In this document: in pieces, positions 26,063-34,568 of the stretch | Position numbering within the stretch: the first letter of the stretch is position 1 | Layout of the letters: every line of letters starts with the position of its first letter | From: Ornithinibacillus sp047228935 | Lineage (GTDB): Bacteria; Bacillota; Bacilli; Bacillales; Amphibacillaceae | Reading direction: 5' to 3' | Assembly (NCBI RefSeq): GCF_047228935.1 | Contig: NZ_JBFEGG010000001.1 | Coordinates: 806,001 to 870,000 of the forward strand | Length of the DNA: 64,000 bases | The notes under the pieces: generated by a model | Told to the model about the DNA's origin: nothing | Seen by the model: the letters and a program-made list of their open reading frames with translations, nothing else | Database searches by the model: none | Program-made: the position numbers and the translations under genes

Positions 26063-26578
26063 ATGGAAGAGAAAATGTTTACCGTAGGGAAAATTATAAA
26101 TACACATGGAATTCGTGGTGACTTAAAAGTTCTTCGCGTAAGTGACTTTGAAGAACGCTTTGAAATAGGTAACACTTTATTTTTGGTGACGGATGAAAAA
26201 GTAGTTCGGGAGTTAGAAATTGATGGTCATCGAATCCATAAAGGATTTGATTTAGTACACTTTAAGGGCTTAGATAATATAAATGATGTGGAACATTTTA
26301 AAGGATCAGCCCTAAAAATTAAAGAATCACAGCTTACCGAATTAGATGAAAATGAATATTACTATCACGAAATAATCGGTTGTGAAGTATTTACGACTGA
26401 TGGAGTTAGTCTTGGTCAAATTAAAGAGATATTAGCTCCAGGTGCTAATGATGTATGGGTTATAAAACAGGCTAAAGGGAAAGATATTTTAATTCCATAT
26501 ATTGAAGAAGTAGTTCGTGAGATTGATGTAGCAGCTAAACGAATCGTTATACAACCGATGGAAGGATTGCTTGAGTAA
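26063..26578 (+). CDS. rimM: Ribosome maturation factor RimM
   Basis: Assists 30S head assembly by binding S19. The 171-residue protein has the N-terminal beta barrel start FTVGKIINTHGIRGDLKV and the C-terminal PRC-barrel segment GANDVWVI with ILIPYIEEVV. A GTG at 26054 is in frame, but ATG at 26063 with AAGGTGAG upstream is preferred. Its TAA overlaps the trmD ATG by one base. Confidence 0.96.
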   Translation: MEEKMFTVGKIINTHGIRGDLKVLRVSDFEERFEIGNTLFLVTDEKVVRELEIDGHRIHKGFDLVHFKGLDNINDVEHFKGSALKIKESQLTELDENEYYYHEIIGCEVFTTDGVSLGQIKEILAPGANDVWVIKQAKGKDILIPYIEEVVREIDVAAKRIVIQPMEGLLE

Positions 26579-27324
26579 TGCAAATTGATATTCTAACTTT
26601 ATTTCCTGAAATGATTGAAACGGTATTCAATACGTCAATTTTAAAAAAAGCACAGGAAAAAAATAAATTTCAGTATAACCTGGTAAACTTTCGTGACTAT
26701 ACGGAAAACAAGCATAATAAAGTAGATGATTATCCATATGGTGGAGGGGCTGGAATGGTTTTATCACCCCAACCTATATTTGATGCGGTTGAATCTATTA
26801 CAAAAGATAAAAATTCGAAACCTCGTGTTATCTTAATGTGTCCGCAAGGTGATAGGTATACACAGAAAAAAGCAGAGGAACTTTCAAAAGAGGAGCATTT
26901 GATTATTATTTGTGGTCATTATGAAGGATACGATGAGCGAATCCGAGAACATCTAGTTACAGACGAGATTTCCATAGGTGACTACATTTTAACAGGAGGA
27001 GAGCTTGGTGCTATGGTTGTGGTGGACAGTGTTGTAAGACTTTTACCAGAAGTATTAGGTAACCAAGAATCAGCCCCACAAGATTCCTATTCTACAGGGT
27101 TACTAGAGCACCCTCATTATACAAGACCAGCTGATTTCAGAGGAATGAAAGTCCCTGAGATACTTACATCTGGTGATCACGCCAAAATAGAAGCCTGGAG
27201 AAAAAACGAATCCCTAAAAAGAACTTACATGCGGAGAAGAGACCTACTAGAAAATTTCCCTCTAACAGAGGAAGAAAAAGAATTTATACGAAAATTAAAA
27301 GAACTAGAAAATAAAAATGACTAA
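26578..27324 (+). CDS. trmD: tRNA (guanine-N1)-methyltransferase TrmD
   Basis: Methylates G37 next to the anticodon and prevents +1 frameshifting. The 248-residue SPOUT protein has the N-terminal IDILTLFPEM, VDDYPYGGGAGMVL, and the trefoil-knot segments CGHYEGYDERI and SIGDYILTGGELGA. Coupled to rimM by TAATG; the rimM-trmD-rplS order is classical. Confidence 0.98.
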   Translation: MQIDILTLFPEMIETVFNTSILKKAQEKNKFQYNLVNFRDYTENKHNKVDDYPYGGGAGMVLSPQPIFDAVESITKDKNSKPRVILMCPQGDRYTQKKAEELSKEEHLIIICGHYEGYDERIREHLVTDEISIGDYILTGGELGAMVVVDSVVRLLPEVLGNQESAPQDSYSTGLLEHPHYTRPADFRGMKVPEILTSGDHAKIEAWRKNESLKRTYMRRRDLLENFPLTEEEKEFIRKLKELENKND

Positions 27325-27407
27325 ATTAATTGTATTATGGATACACGAAGGGGGATGTATTCGAACCACTAGTTCGGAAGCTATCTTATAATTTTTTAAG
27401 TTACTAG

Positions 27408-27436
27408 TTGAAGTATACTTTGTATTGTGATATATT
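27408..27436 (+). promoter_or_regulatory. Sigma-A promoter of rplS
   Basis: TTGAAG (27408-27413), 17 bases, TATATT (27431-27436) are found in the 208-base trmD-rplS gap. Transcription would start at about 27443, giving a 90-base leader. Confidence 0.6.
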
Positions 27437-27442
27437 ATTTAT

Positions 27443-27532
27443 TGTGCTTAAGTGCGACTTAGGTACTTATAAACGATGTTCCGCTGTTACCTATCGGAAA
27501 TAAGAGCATTGGTTTGGAAGGAGTTGAACAGG
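27443..27532 (+). promoter_or_regulatory. L19 leader-type structured 5' UTR of rplS
   Basis: The leader contains GATGTTCCGCTG ... CGGAA ... GAGCAT, in which TTCCG pairs with CGGAA and ATG pairs with CAT around it. This resembles the Firmicute L19 leader known from Rfam, located immediately before rplS. Such leaders are thought to allow feedback by the ribosomal protein. The family match is from memory of the consensus and is moderate. Confidence 0.5.
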
Positions 27533-27877
27533 ATGCAAAAATTAATCGAAGAAATCACACAAGATCAGCTTCGTAACGATCATCCTGATTTCCGCCCAGG
27601 AGATACTGTGAAAGTTCACGTTAAAGTTGTTGAAGGCAGTCGTGAACGTATTCAGGTATACGAAGGTGTCGTTATTAAACGTCAAAATGGTGGAATCAGC
27701 GAGACATTTACAGTAAGAAAAATTTCTTATGGTGTAGGTGTTGAACGTACTTTCCCAGTACATTCACCTCGTATTGATAAAATCGAAGTTTCACGTCGTG
27801 GTATCGTACGTCGTGCTAAACTTTACTATCTTCGTAATCTACGCGGAAAAGCAGCACGTATTAAAGAACGTCGATAA
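27533..27877 (+). CDS. rplS: 50S ribosomal protein L19
   Basis: The 114-residue basic protein starts MQKLIEEITQDQLR and has the L19 signature RPGDTVKVHVKV and RRGIVRRAKLYYLR near its C-terminus. The frame is open from 27476, but the ATG at 27533 matches homologues and has AAGGAG upstream. L19 lies at the subunit interface. Confidence 0.98.
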   Translation: MQKLIEEITQDQLRNDHPDFRPGDTVKVHVKVVEGSRERIQVYEGVVIKRQNGGISETFTVRKISYGVGVERTFPVHSPRIDKIEVSRRGIVRRAKLYYLRNLRGKAARIKERR

Positions 27878-27904
27878 GACTAGAAAACGAAAAAAGCATT
27901 TAGA

Positions 27905-27938
27905 AAGGAGCTTGGTATTTTATGCAAGCTCCTTTTTA
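27905..27938 (+). terminator. Rho-independent terminator after rplS
   Basis: AGGAGCTTG (27906-27914) pairs with CAAGCTCCT (27925-27933) around a ten-base loop, followed by TTTT. Confidence 0.87.
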
Positions 27939-28006
27939 CATAATATAATAATAGCTACATGGTAATGAATATAACTATAGAAATAGTAGATTTCGGAGGT
28001 TGAATT

Positions 28007-28555
28007 ATGGCCAAGAAAAGAAAAAATGAGTGGTTAGATTGGATAAAAGCTTTATTAATCGCATTCGGTTTAGCCTTTCTTGTAAGAACCTTCTTATTTA
28101 CACCTATTATAGTTGATGGTCCTTCTATGCAACCGACATTACACGATCGAGATCAAATGATTGTTAATAAGTTTTTATACAAAATAGATGAGCCAGAACG
28201 GTTTGATATCGTTGTGTTTCATGCTAATGATCAAAAAGATTTTATTAAACGTGTAATTGCCTTGCCAGGTGAACATGTGGCTTATAAAGATAATATTTTA
28301 TACATAAATGGTCAGCCTATAGAAGAAAAGTTTTTTCATGATATTGATGTGGACGTTAGGACATACGATTTTTCATTAGAGGAACTTACAGGTAATTATA
28401 CTACAGTTCCAGAAGGTCATGTCTTCGTCTTAGGTGATAATCGAACTAATTCAACAGATAGCAGGTTACTAGGGCCAATTCCAATGGATCAGATTGTTGG
28501 GAAAGCAAGTGTTATCTACTGGCCATTTGAAAGATTTGAATTCATAGGAGAGTAG
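28007..28555 (+). CDS. lepB: Type I signal peptidase
   Basis: Cleaves signal peptides from secreted preproteins at the outer membrane face. The 182-residue protein has a short basic N-terminus, one membrane segment (about 15-33), the nucleophile motif GPSMQPTL with Ser40, and the general base Lys81 in FIKRVIALPGE; LGDNRTNSTDSR is box E. This is the minimal Gram-positive (Sip) form. In B. subtilis no signal peptidase gene sits between rplS and rbgA, but this arrangement occurs in other Bacillaceae. Confidence 0.95.
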   Translation: MAKKRKNEWLDWIKALLIAFGLAFLVRTFLFTPIIVDGPSMQPTLHDRDQMIVNKFLYKIDEPERFDIVVFHANDQKDFIKRVIALPGEHVAYKDNILYINGQPIEEKFFHDIDVDVRTYDFSLEELTGNYTTVPEGHVFVLGDNRTNSTDSRLLGPIPMDQIVGKASVIYWPFERFEFIGE

Positions 28556-28562
28556 AACCGCA

Positions 28563-29417
28563 ATGACAATACAATGGTTTCCAGGCCATATGGCGAAAGC
28601 GCGAAGAGAAATAGAAGAAAAGCTAAAGTTAGTTGACTTTGTAATGGAGCTAGTGGATGCACGTGCACCACTTTCGTCCCAGAATCCGATGCTTCAGCAA
28701 GTGTTACAAAGTAAATCCAAAATGATTTTACTAATGAAACGAGATTTAGCAGATTCAAAAGTAACGAATGAATGGATTGAGTATTTTAAAGAAAAAGATA
28801 TACCGGCTTTAGCTGTTAATGTTAATGACAAAGCAGATATTAATCGGGTTATCCAATTAGCAAAGGAATTAGGCCAACAGAAGCTAGAGAAATTATTAAA
28901 AAAAGGAATACAGCCTAGACCTGCTCGAGCTATGATAGTAGGGATTCCGAATGTTGGAAAATCAACCCTAATCAATCGACTTGCCAATAAAAAAATAGCT
29001 AAGGTAGGAGATCGACCAGGAGTAACGAAGCAACAGCTTTGGATTAAAGTTAAAAAGGAATTTGAATTATTGGATACTCCTGGTATTCTTTGGCCGAAAT
29101 TTGAAGATCAAGTTGTCGGTTATCGTTTAGCTGCCATAGGCACAATTAAAGATCAGTTATTATCTTTACAAGATATCGTTACTTTTGTGATTAATTATTT
29201 GAAAGAGTACTATCCTTCTTCATTAGAAGAACGATACAAAATTGAACAGCATGAAGAAGATATGTTAGAAATTTTTATTAAAATAGGCAAATTTAGAGGT
29301 GCGCTTGAAAGTGGTGGAACTGTCAATTTTGATAAAGTTTCAGATATTGTGATTCGTGATTTAAGAACAGGCCGACTAGGAAACATTACTTTAGAGCGAC
29401 CGAAAGAGTTAGAATAA
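28563..29417 (+). CDS. rbgA: Ribosome biogenesis GTPase RbgA (YlqF)
   Basis: Circularly permuted GTPase for late 50S assembly (incorporation of L16 and others). It begins IQWFPGHMAKARREI, has the G4-like LMKRDLAD before G1 GIPNVGKST and G3 DTPGILWPK, and a C-terminal ANTAR-like helical domain (about 200-284). The length of 284 is typical. It follows lepB after 7 bases and is closed by a terminator. Confidence 0.96.
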   Translation: MTIQWFPGHMAKARREIEEKLKLVDFVMELVDARAPLSSQNPMLQQVLQSKSKMILLMKRDLADSKVTNEWIEYFKEKDIPALAVNVNDKADINRVIQLAKELGQQKLEKLLKKGIQPRPARAMIVGIPNVGKSTLINRLANKKIAKVGDRPGVTKQQLWIKVKKEFELLDTPGILWPKFEDQVVGYRLAAIGTIKDQLLSLQDIVTFVINYLKEYYPSSLEERYKIEQHEEDMLEIFIKIGKFRGALESGGTVNFDKVSDIVIRDLRTGRLGNITLERPKELE

Positions 29418-29456
29418 GGCATGCATCAATTTGATGGATGTCTTTTATTTTTTCTT
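29416..29456 (+). terminator. Rho-independent terminator after rbgA
   Basis: GGCATGCATCA (29418-29428) pairs with TGATGGATGTC (29432-29442), with one G-G mismatch, around a three-base loop. TTTTATTTTTT follows. Confidence 0.82.
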
Positions 29457-29462
29457 TAATAT

Positions 29463-29473
29463 GCCGATATAAT
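29463..29473 (+). promoter_or_regulatory. Combined sigma-D-like GCCGATAT and TATAAT -10 box before rnhB
   Basis: GCCGATAT (29463-29470) is an exact match to the sigma-D (flagellar sigma) -10 consensus, but the expected TAAA at 15 bases upstream reads TTTA. The overlapping TATAAT (29468-29473) could equally be a sigma-A -10. It is the only plausible promoter before rnhB-ylqG-ylqH. Confidence 0.4.
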
Positions 29474-29495
29474 TAGTAGAAAGAAAGGTGTTACT

Positions 29496-30266
29496 ATGGG
29501 GAAAAATTCGATTTCTGAAATAAAAGCTTTATTAGAATCAGGGGCAATAACCGTTGAAGAACTCAATACATTAAAAGCTGATACACGTAAAGGTGTTCAA
29601 AAACTAGTTCAAACTTATGAAAAACAAAAACTTAAACTAGAAGCTTTAGAAAAAGCTTATTATGAAATGGCTACATATGAAAGACGGAGCTATCAGGATG
29701 GCAAAAATTTAGTTGCTGGTATCGATGAAGCGGGGAGAGGTCCTTTAGCAGGTCCAGTAGTAGCTGCAGCGGTCATATTACCAACTGATTTTAAACTACT
29801 TGGTTTAAACGATTCAAAGAAATTAAATGAAGCGAAAAGAAATGAATTCTTTGACATTATTAAAAAAAATGCTATTTCATTTGGAATATCTATCGTAGAC
29901 AGTCAAAAGATTGATGAAATCAATATTTTAGAAGCTACCAAATTTGCGATGAAGGATGCACTATCTCAATTAAATCCGCCTGCACAGCATGTTTTAATCG
30001 ATGCTGTAAAACTAGAAAATTTACCTTGTAGTTCAGAATCCATTATTAAAGGAGACGCAAAAAGTGTCTCGATAGCTGCTGCAAGTATATTGGCAAAAGT
30101 AACACGAGATAGACTAATGAAGGAGATTCATAACGAATTTCCAATGTATGATTTTCGCTCTAATATGGGATATGGAACGAAGTATCATATCGAAAAATTA
30201 ATGGAATATGGGGCTTCCCCATATCATAGGAAGTCTTTTGCCCCAGTTAAAGAGAATATAAAGTGA
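29496..30266 (+). CDS. rnhB: Ribonuclease HII
   Basis: Removes ribonucleotides from DNA and RNA:DNA hybrids. The 256-residue protein has a helical N-terminal extension (about 1-70) typical of Gram-positive RNase HII. The catalytic GIDEAGRGPLAGP follows (Asp77, Glu78), then IDAVKL with a further Asp, and KVTRDRLM. Ribosome site AAAGGTG precedes ATG. Its TGA overlaps or abuts the following ylqG frame. Confidence 0.96.
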   Translation: MGKNSISEIKALLESGAITVEELNTLKADTRKGVQKLVQTYEKQKLKLEALEKAYYEMATYERRSYQDGKNLVAGIDEAGRGPLAGPVVAAAVILPTDFKLLGLNDSKKLNEAKRNEFFDIIKKNAISFGISIVDSQKIDEINILEATKFAMKDALSQLNPPAQHVLIDAVKLENLPCSSESIIKGDAKSVSIAAASILAKVTRDRLMKEIHNEFPMYDFRSNMGYGTKYHIEKLMEYGASPYHRKSFAPVKENIK

Positions 30267-32000
30267 GTGATTAAGTTGAATATTCAGGTGGTATTACAAA
30301 ACCAATTATCTAAATTAAAAGAGCCTGCCCAAACACTTCGGCTCGGTCAGATTATTCAAGGGCACATTTTAAAACTTTATCCTAATAATAAAGCCCATAT
30401 TCAGTTAGGGATGATGCAATTAATTGCCCAGCTAGAAGCGTCACTTGAAATTGGTAATAAATACCATTTCCAAGTGCAATCTATGGAAAATATGACCCAT
30501 CTTAAAGTATTAGGGGACCCATTACCTAAAAGAGCACCAAATGAGATGAATGCCACTATTCTTTTACGTCAAATAGGTCTAAATAATACTAAGGCAGTGC
30601 AAGAGTTTGTAGCGGTTCTTTTACATGAAAAAATTCCATTTGATAAGGGGCAAATACAACAGGCTATTCCACTTATAGAGTCTTCCGCAAATAAAGAACA
30701 GGCTAAAGCAGTGCTGAAAGAAATGATTGTAAATAGAATGCCGATTACGGACTCTGTATTCCAAGCTTTATCGGTTAAACAATTTGAGAGTTTTACAGAA
30801 ACAATAAAAGCAATTGAATACGAATTACGTCAAAATCATACAGGATACCACCACCAAATTACAAGTAATAACTTGAACAAACAACTTCATCAACTTACAG
30901 GAAATACAGGACAAATCCAAATAGCACTAATAAACACTATCGCTGAGAATCCTGAGATTTTCAATGTATTAAAGGCAATAGGAATAATAGATGATAATAT
31001 ACCGTTTAGTACATGGTCTAGTCGGGTAAAACAAAATCCGGATGGTGTTAAACCGAATATTACTCACTATTTCAACGTAGAAACTGTAAAGCAATTGCAG
31101 ACAATAATCTCACAACTTGATAAGGTGCACATTCAAGCTAATACGTTTCTAAATAATTGGGGAAACGTTCTTCAAACTAGTATCATGAATCAAATTCCTT
31201 TATCAGAAGAAGCTTTTACTATGTTACAAAATGAACTAAATCGAAGCATATTTCAACATATTCCAATGAAGCATATGGAATTAGTTAATCATCCAAAGCA
31301 TTTACAAACTTTAGCGAGTAATGTAGAAGTATTAGGTAAACAAGAAAATTTTGTTAAGATTGATCATTTTTTACAGCATTTCATTAAAGAATCCTTTACT
31401 GAGCAAGTAAGAACGGTCTTACAAGATGTAGGTTTACAATACGAAAAGGCCATTCTTCAAGATGAGAAAAATCCTTTGCACTCACTAAAAGGGATGGTTT
31501 TGCAATTAATACAATCAAGTGATGGAGTTTTACAAGAGCAAGGAACTAAGCTATTACAATTTATTAATGGATTGCAATTACAATCATATAGTGAAACAGA
31601 TAAGATGCTTCAGGCAAATCTTCTGTTACCTGGAGAAGGTCTTGGTCTTGATAAGGATGTCGCATTATCCTTTGAAGGGAAAAAAGATGAAGATGGTAAG
31701 ATCAATCCCGATTATTGTCGAGTGGTGTTTTTTCTAGATTTAACTAATTTGGAAGAGACAATAGTTGATATGCAAGTTCAAAAGCGGTCTATATCTATTA
31801 CAATTTTAAATGACCATCCGATAAATACTATTACACAGTCGTTGAAACCACTGTTGAAGGAAGGGTTACAGCGATTAGATTACCATTTATCTAATATTAC
31901 GCTTAAGCCGCTAATGAATCAAAAGGATACAATGAAAAAGCAAAATCATGTTTATAAAAATCAACCAACTTCATATCAAGGAGTTGATTATCGTATATGA
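30267..32000 (+). CDS. ylqG: YlqG-like protein with FliK-type C-terminal region
   Basis: A 577-residue protein in the position of B. subtilis ylqG. The N-terminal two thirds are Gln/Asn/His-rich and low in recognisable motifs. The C-terminal about 130 residues (LLLPGEGLGLDKD to NITLKPLMNQ) look like the hook-length control (FliK/Flg_hook) fold, including a repeated beta pattern with VDMQVQKRSISITI. The start could be GTG at 30267, directly after the rnhB stop, or TTG at 30276. The gene overlaps ylqH by 4 bases. A role with ylqH in a type III-like export control is inference only. Confidence 0.75.
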   Translation: MIKLNIQVVLQNQLSKLKEPAQTLRLGQIIQGHILKLYPNNKAHIQLGMMQLIAQLEASLEIGNKYHFQVQSMENMTHLKVLGDPLPKRAPNEMNATILLRQIGLNNTKAVQEFVAVLLHEKIPFDKGQIQQAIPLIESSANKEQAKAVLKEMIVNRMPITDSVFQALSVKQFESFTETIKAIEYELRQNHTGYHHQITSNNLNKQLHQLTGNTGQIQIALINTIAENPEIFNVLKAIGIIDDNIPFSTWSSRVKQNPDGVKPNITHYFNVETVKQLQTIISQLDKVHIQANTFLNNWGNVLQTSIMNQIPLSEEAFTMLQNELNRSIFQHIPMKHMELVNHPKHLQTLASNVEVLGKQENFVKIDHFLQHFIKESFTEQVRTVLQDVGLQYEKAILQDEKNPLHSLKGMVLQLIQSSDGVLQEQGTKLLQFINGLQLQSYSETDKMLQANLLLPGEGLGLDKDVALSFEGKKDEDGKINPDYCRVVFFLDLTNLEETIVDMQVQKRSISITILNDHPINTITQSLKPLLKEGLQRLDYHLSNITLKPLMNQKDTMKKQNHVYKNQPTSYQGVDYRI

Positions 32001-32275
32001 ATTCAAGTAGGAAAAAAGCAGTGGCTTTAACTTATGAGCAAGATAAGGAATATGCTCCAAAAGTAAGTGCTACAGGAAAAGGATTAATTGCTGATAACAT
32101 TATTAAAAAGGCGAAGGAAAACCATATTCCAATTATGGAAGATAGGACCCTTGTAGAATTACTTTCAGAATTAGATATTAATGAAAAAGTACCTGAGGAG
32201 TTATATCAAGCTGTAGCTGAAGTATTCGCTTTTATATATAGAACCGATCAAAAGGTAACTAGTTTAAAGAAATAA
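31997..32275 (+). CDS. ylqH: FlhB C-terminal domain-like protein YlqH
   Basis: The 92-residue protein is alignable with the cytoplasmic C-terminal domain of FlhB: AVALTYEQDKEYAPKVSATG, then HIPIMEDRTLVELLSEL and ELYQAVAEVFAFIYR. Compare flhB here, where VAKGVDHIAFKIRE, TVENRPLARSLY and FYQAVAEVLAYVYR occur. The NPTH autocleavage site and the membrane domain are absent, so it matches only the part after cleavage. It overlaps ylqG (ATGA-type) and probably acts with it. Confidence 0.88.
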   Translation: MNSSRKKAVALTYEQDKEYAPKVSATGKGLIADNIIKKAKENHIPIMEDRTLVELLSELDINEKVPEELYQAVAEVFAFIYRTDQKVTSLKK

Positions 32276-32301
32276 AATTACGACAAAAATTGGCTCTTTT
32301 C

Positions 32302-32330
32302 TTGTACAATTTTCTAATATTTAATACAAT
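32302..32330 (+). promoter_or_regulatory. Sigma-A promoter of sucCD
   Basis: TTGTAC (32302-32307), 17 bases, TACAAT (32325-32330) lie about 35 bases before sucC. Confidence 0.6.
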
Positions 32331-32364
32331 GAAAATGCAGTGATTTTTGATGGGAGGACAAATA

Positions 32365-33531
32365 ATGAATATTCATGAGTACCAAGGAAAAGAAGTTTTA
32401 CAGAGTTTTGGTGTAAAGGTTCCTAATGGATATGTTGCATATACAGTTGATGAGGCTGTTGAAGCGGCAAAAAAATTAGGTACATCTGTAACTGTAGTAA
32501 AAGCGCAAATTCATGCTGGTGGACGTGGTAAAGCTGGTGGAGTAAAGGTTGCTAAGAATTTAGATGAAGTACGTACATATGCTGAAGAAATTCTTGGTAA
32601 GACACTTGTAACACACCAAACTGGTCCAGAAGGAAAAGAAGTAAAGCGTTTACTTATTGAAGAAGGCTGTGATATTCAAAAAGAATATTACATTGGTGTC
32701 GTTCTTGATCGTGCTACTTCTCGTGTTGTTATGATGGGTTCTGAAGAAGGTGGTACGGAGATTGAAGAAGTTGCGGCAGCGACTCCAGAAAAAATCTTCA
32801 AAGAAGTAATTGACCCAGTTGTAGGACTTTTACCTTATCAAGCTCGTAGACTAGCATTTAATATGAATATTCCTGATGAGCTTTTAAGTAAAGCAGTAAA
32901 ATTTATGACTAGTTTATATCAAGCATTTATTGAAAAAGATTGCTCTATTGCAGAAATTAACCCACTAGTTACTACAGGAGATGGGGAAGTATTAGCGCTT
33001 GATGCTAAGTTAAACTTTGATGATAACGCATTATACCGTCAAAAAGATATTCTAGAATACCGCGATTTAGATGAAGAAGATGAAAAGGAAATTGAGGCAT
33101 CTAAATATGACCTCAGCTATGTTGCATTAGATGGTAATATTGGCTGTATGGTTAACGGTGCCGGCTTAGCTATGTCAACAATGGACATCATTAAGCACTA
33201 TGGCGGAGAACCCGCTAACTTCCTTGATGTTGGGGGCGGTGCTACTGCTGAAAAGGTTACAGAAGCATTTAAAATTATTCTATCCGACAAAAATGTAAAA
33301 GGTATTTTTGTAAATATCTTTGGTGGAATTATGAAGTGTGATGTAATCGCTGAAGGTGTAGTAGAAGCAACCAAGCAAGTCGGACTAAATCTTCCATTAG
33401 TTGTTCGTTTAGAAGGTACTAATGTAGATTTAGGTAAGAAAATTCTAAATGAATCCGGATTAAATATTATTCCTGCAGACTCAATGGCTGATGGTGCAAA
33501 GAAAATTGTATCTTTAGTTAAAGAAGCGTAA
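32365..33531 (+). CDS. sucC: Succinyl-CoA synthetase beta subunit
   Basis: ADP-forming subunit of the TCA-cycle enzyme that makes succinate and ATP. The 388-residue protein begins MNIHEYQGKEVLQSFGV and has an ATP-grasp domain with KAQIHAGGRGKAGGVK. The ligase end has NPLVTT, NGAGLAMSTMD and NFLDVGGGA. An ATG at 32347 is in frame, but GGGAGGA directly before 32365 and homology favour the later start. sucD follows after 54 bases. Confidence 0.98.
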   Translation: MNIHEYQGKEVLQSFGVKVPNGYVAYTVDEAVEAAKKLGTSVTVVKAQIHAGGRGKAGGVKVAKNLDEVRTYAEEILGKTLVTHQTGPEGKEVKRLLIEEGCDIQKEYYIGVVLDRATSRVVMMGSEEGGTEIEEVAAATPEKIFKEVIDPVVGLLPYQARRLAFNMNIPDELLSKAVKFMTSLYQAFIEKDCSIAEINPLVTTGDGEVLALDAKLNFDDNALYRQKDILEYRDLDEEDEKEIEASKYDLSYVALDGNIGCMVNGAGLAMSTMDIIKHYGGEPANFLDVGGGATAEKVTEAFKIILSDKNVKGIFVNIFGGIMKCDVIAEGVVEATKQVGLNLPLVVRLEGTNVDLGKKILNESGLNIIPADSMADGAKKIVSLVKEA

Positions 33532-33585
33532 TGGATTTAAAATCTTGTATATTAATAGACTAGATTTTGGAAAGGACGGACTATA

Positions 33586-34488
33586 ATGAGTGTATATGTA
33601 AATAAAGATACGAAAGTAATTGTCCAAGGAATTACTGGTGGAACAGCTAGATTCCATACGAAGCAAATGCTTGAATATGGTACTAAGATTGTAGGTGGAG
33701 TGACACCGAAAAAAGGTGGTACAGAAGTAGAAGGAGTTCCTGTATTTAATACCGTTCAAGATGCTGTTGATAAAACAGGTGCTACCGCTTCTGTTATTTA
33801 TGTACCTGCACCATTTGCAGCTGATGCGATTATTGAAGCAGTAGATGCAGAACTAGACCTAGTAATTTGTATTACAGAACATATCCCAGTACTTGATATG
33901 GTTAAAGTTAAGCGTTATATGGAAGGTAAGAAAACACGCTTAATTGGGCCAAACTGCCCAGGTGTTATAACTGCTGATGAATCAAAAATCGGTATTATGC
34001 CTGGTTATATTCATACCAAAGGTCATATCGGTGTAGTTTCTCGTTCTGGAACATTAACGTATGAAGCAGTACATCAATTATCACAAGCTGGTTATGGTCA
34101 AACTACTGCTGTAGGAATTGGTGGAGATCCAGTAAACGGAACTAATTTTATTGATGTATTAAAAGCATTTAATGAAGACCCAGAAACTTATGCTGTAGTT
34201 ATGATTGGTGAAATCGGTGGTACTGCAGAAGAAGAAGCAGCTGAATGGGTAAAAGCGAATATGACGAAGCCAGTTGTAGGGTTCATTGGCGGAGCAACAG
34301 CACCTCCAGGAAAACGTATGGGTCATGCTGGTGCAATCATTTCTGGTGGTAAAGGTACAGCCGACGAAAAAATCAGAGTGATGAATGAATGTGGAATCCA
34401 AGTAGCAGAAACACCTGCAGTTATCGGAGAAACAATGATTCGTGTACTTGAAGAAAAAGGTTTAGCAGAAAAGTGTAAAACTCACTAA
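33586..34488 (+). CDS. sucD: Succinyl-CoA synthetase alpha subunit
   Basis: CoA-binding subunit that carries the phosphohistidine. The 300-residue protein has the CoA-binding VQGITGGTARFHT, LIGPNCPGVI, and the active-site His247 in GHAGAIISGGKGTA. Ribosome site AAAGGACGG lies before the ATG. Functions with sucC. Confidence 0.98.
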   Translation: MSVYVNKDTKVIVQGITGGTARFHTKQMLEYGTKIVGGVTPKKGGTEVEGVPVFNTVQDAVDKTGATASVIYVPAPFAADAIIEAVDAELDLVICITEHIPVLDMVKVKRYMEGKKTRLIGPNCPGVITADESKIGIMPGYIHTKGHIGVVSRSGTLTYEAVHQLSQAGYGQTTAVGIGGDPVNGTNFIDVLKAFNEDPETYAVVMIGEIGGTAEEEAAEWVKANMTKPVVGFIGGATAPPGKRMGHAGAIISGGKGTADEKIRVMNECGIQVAETPAVIGETMIRVLEEKGLAEKCKTH

Positions 34489-34501
34489 TCAATAAAATAT
34501 T

Positions 34502-34536
34502 AGGAACCTAGAGGGAAACTTCTTTTAGGTTCCTTA
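34502..34536 (+). terminator. Probable terminator after sucD
   Basis: AGGAACCT (34502-34509) pairs with AGGTTCCT (34527-34534) around a 17-base loop that can pair further. The U-run after it is short (TT), so termination may be weak or need another factor. Confidence 0.6.
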
Positions 34537-34568
34537 ACCTTATATTCTACTTGAAAGGATGGGACAAT

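Noticed and set aside
27738..27965. 75-codon plus-strand frame over the end of rplS
   Set aside because: Overlaps rplS in another frame and its terminator, lacks a ribosome site, and has no recognisable family; a shadow frame.
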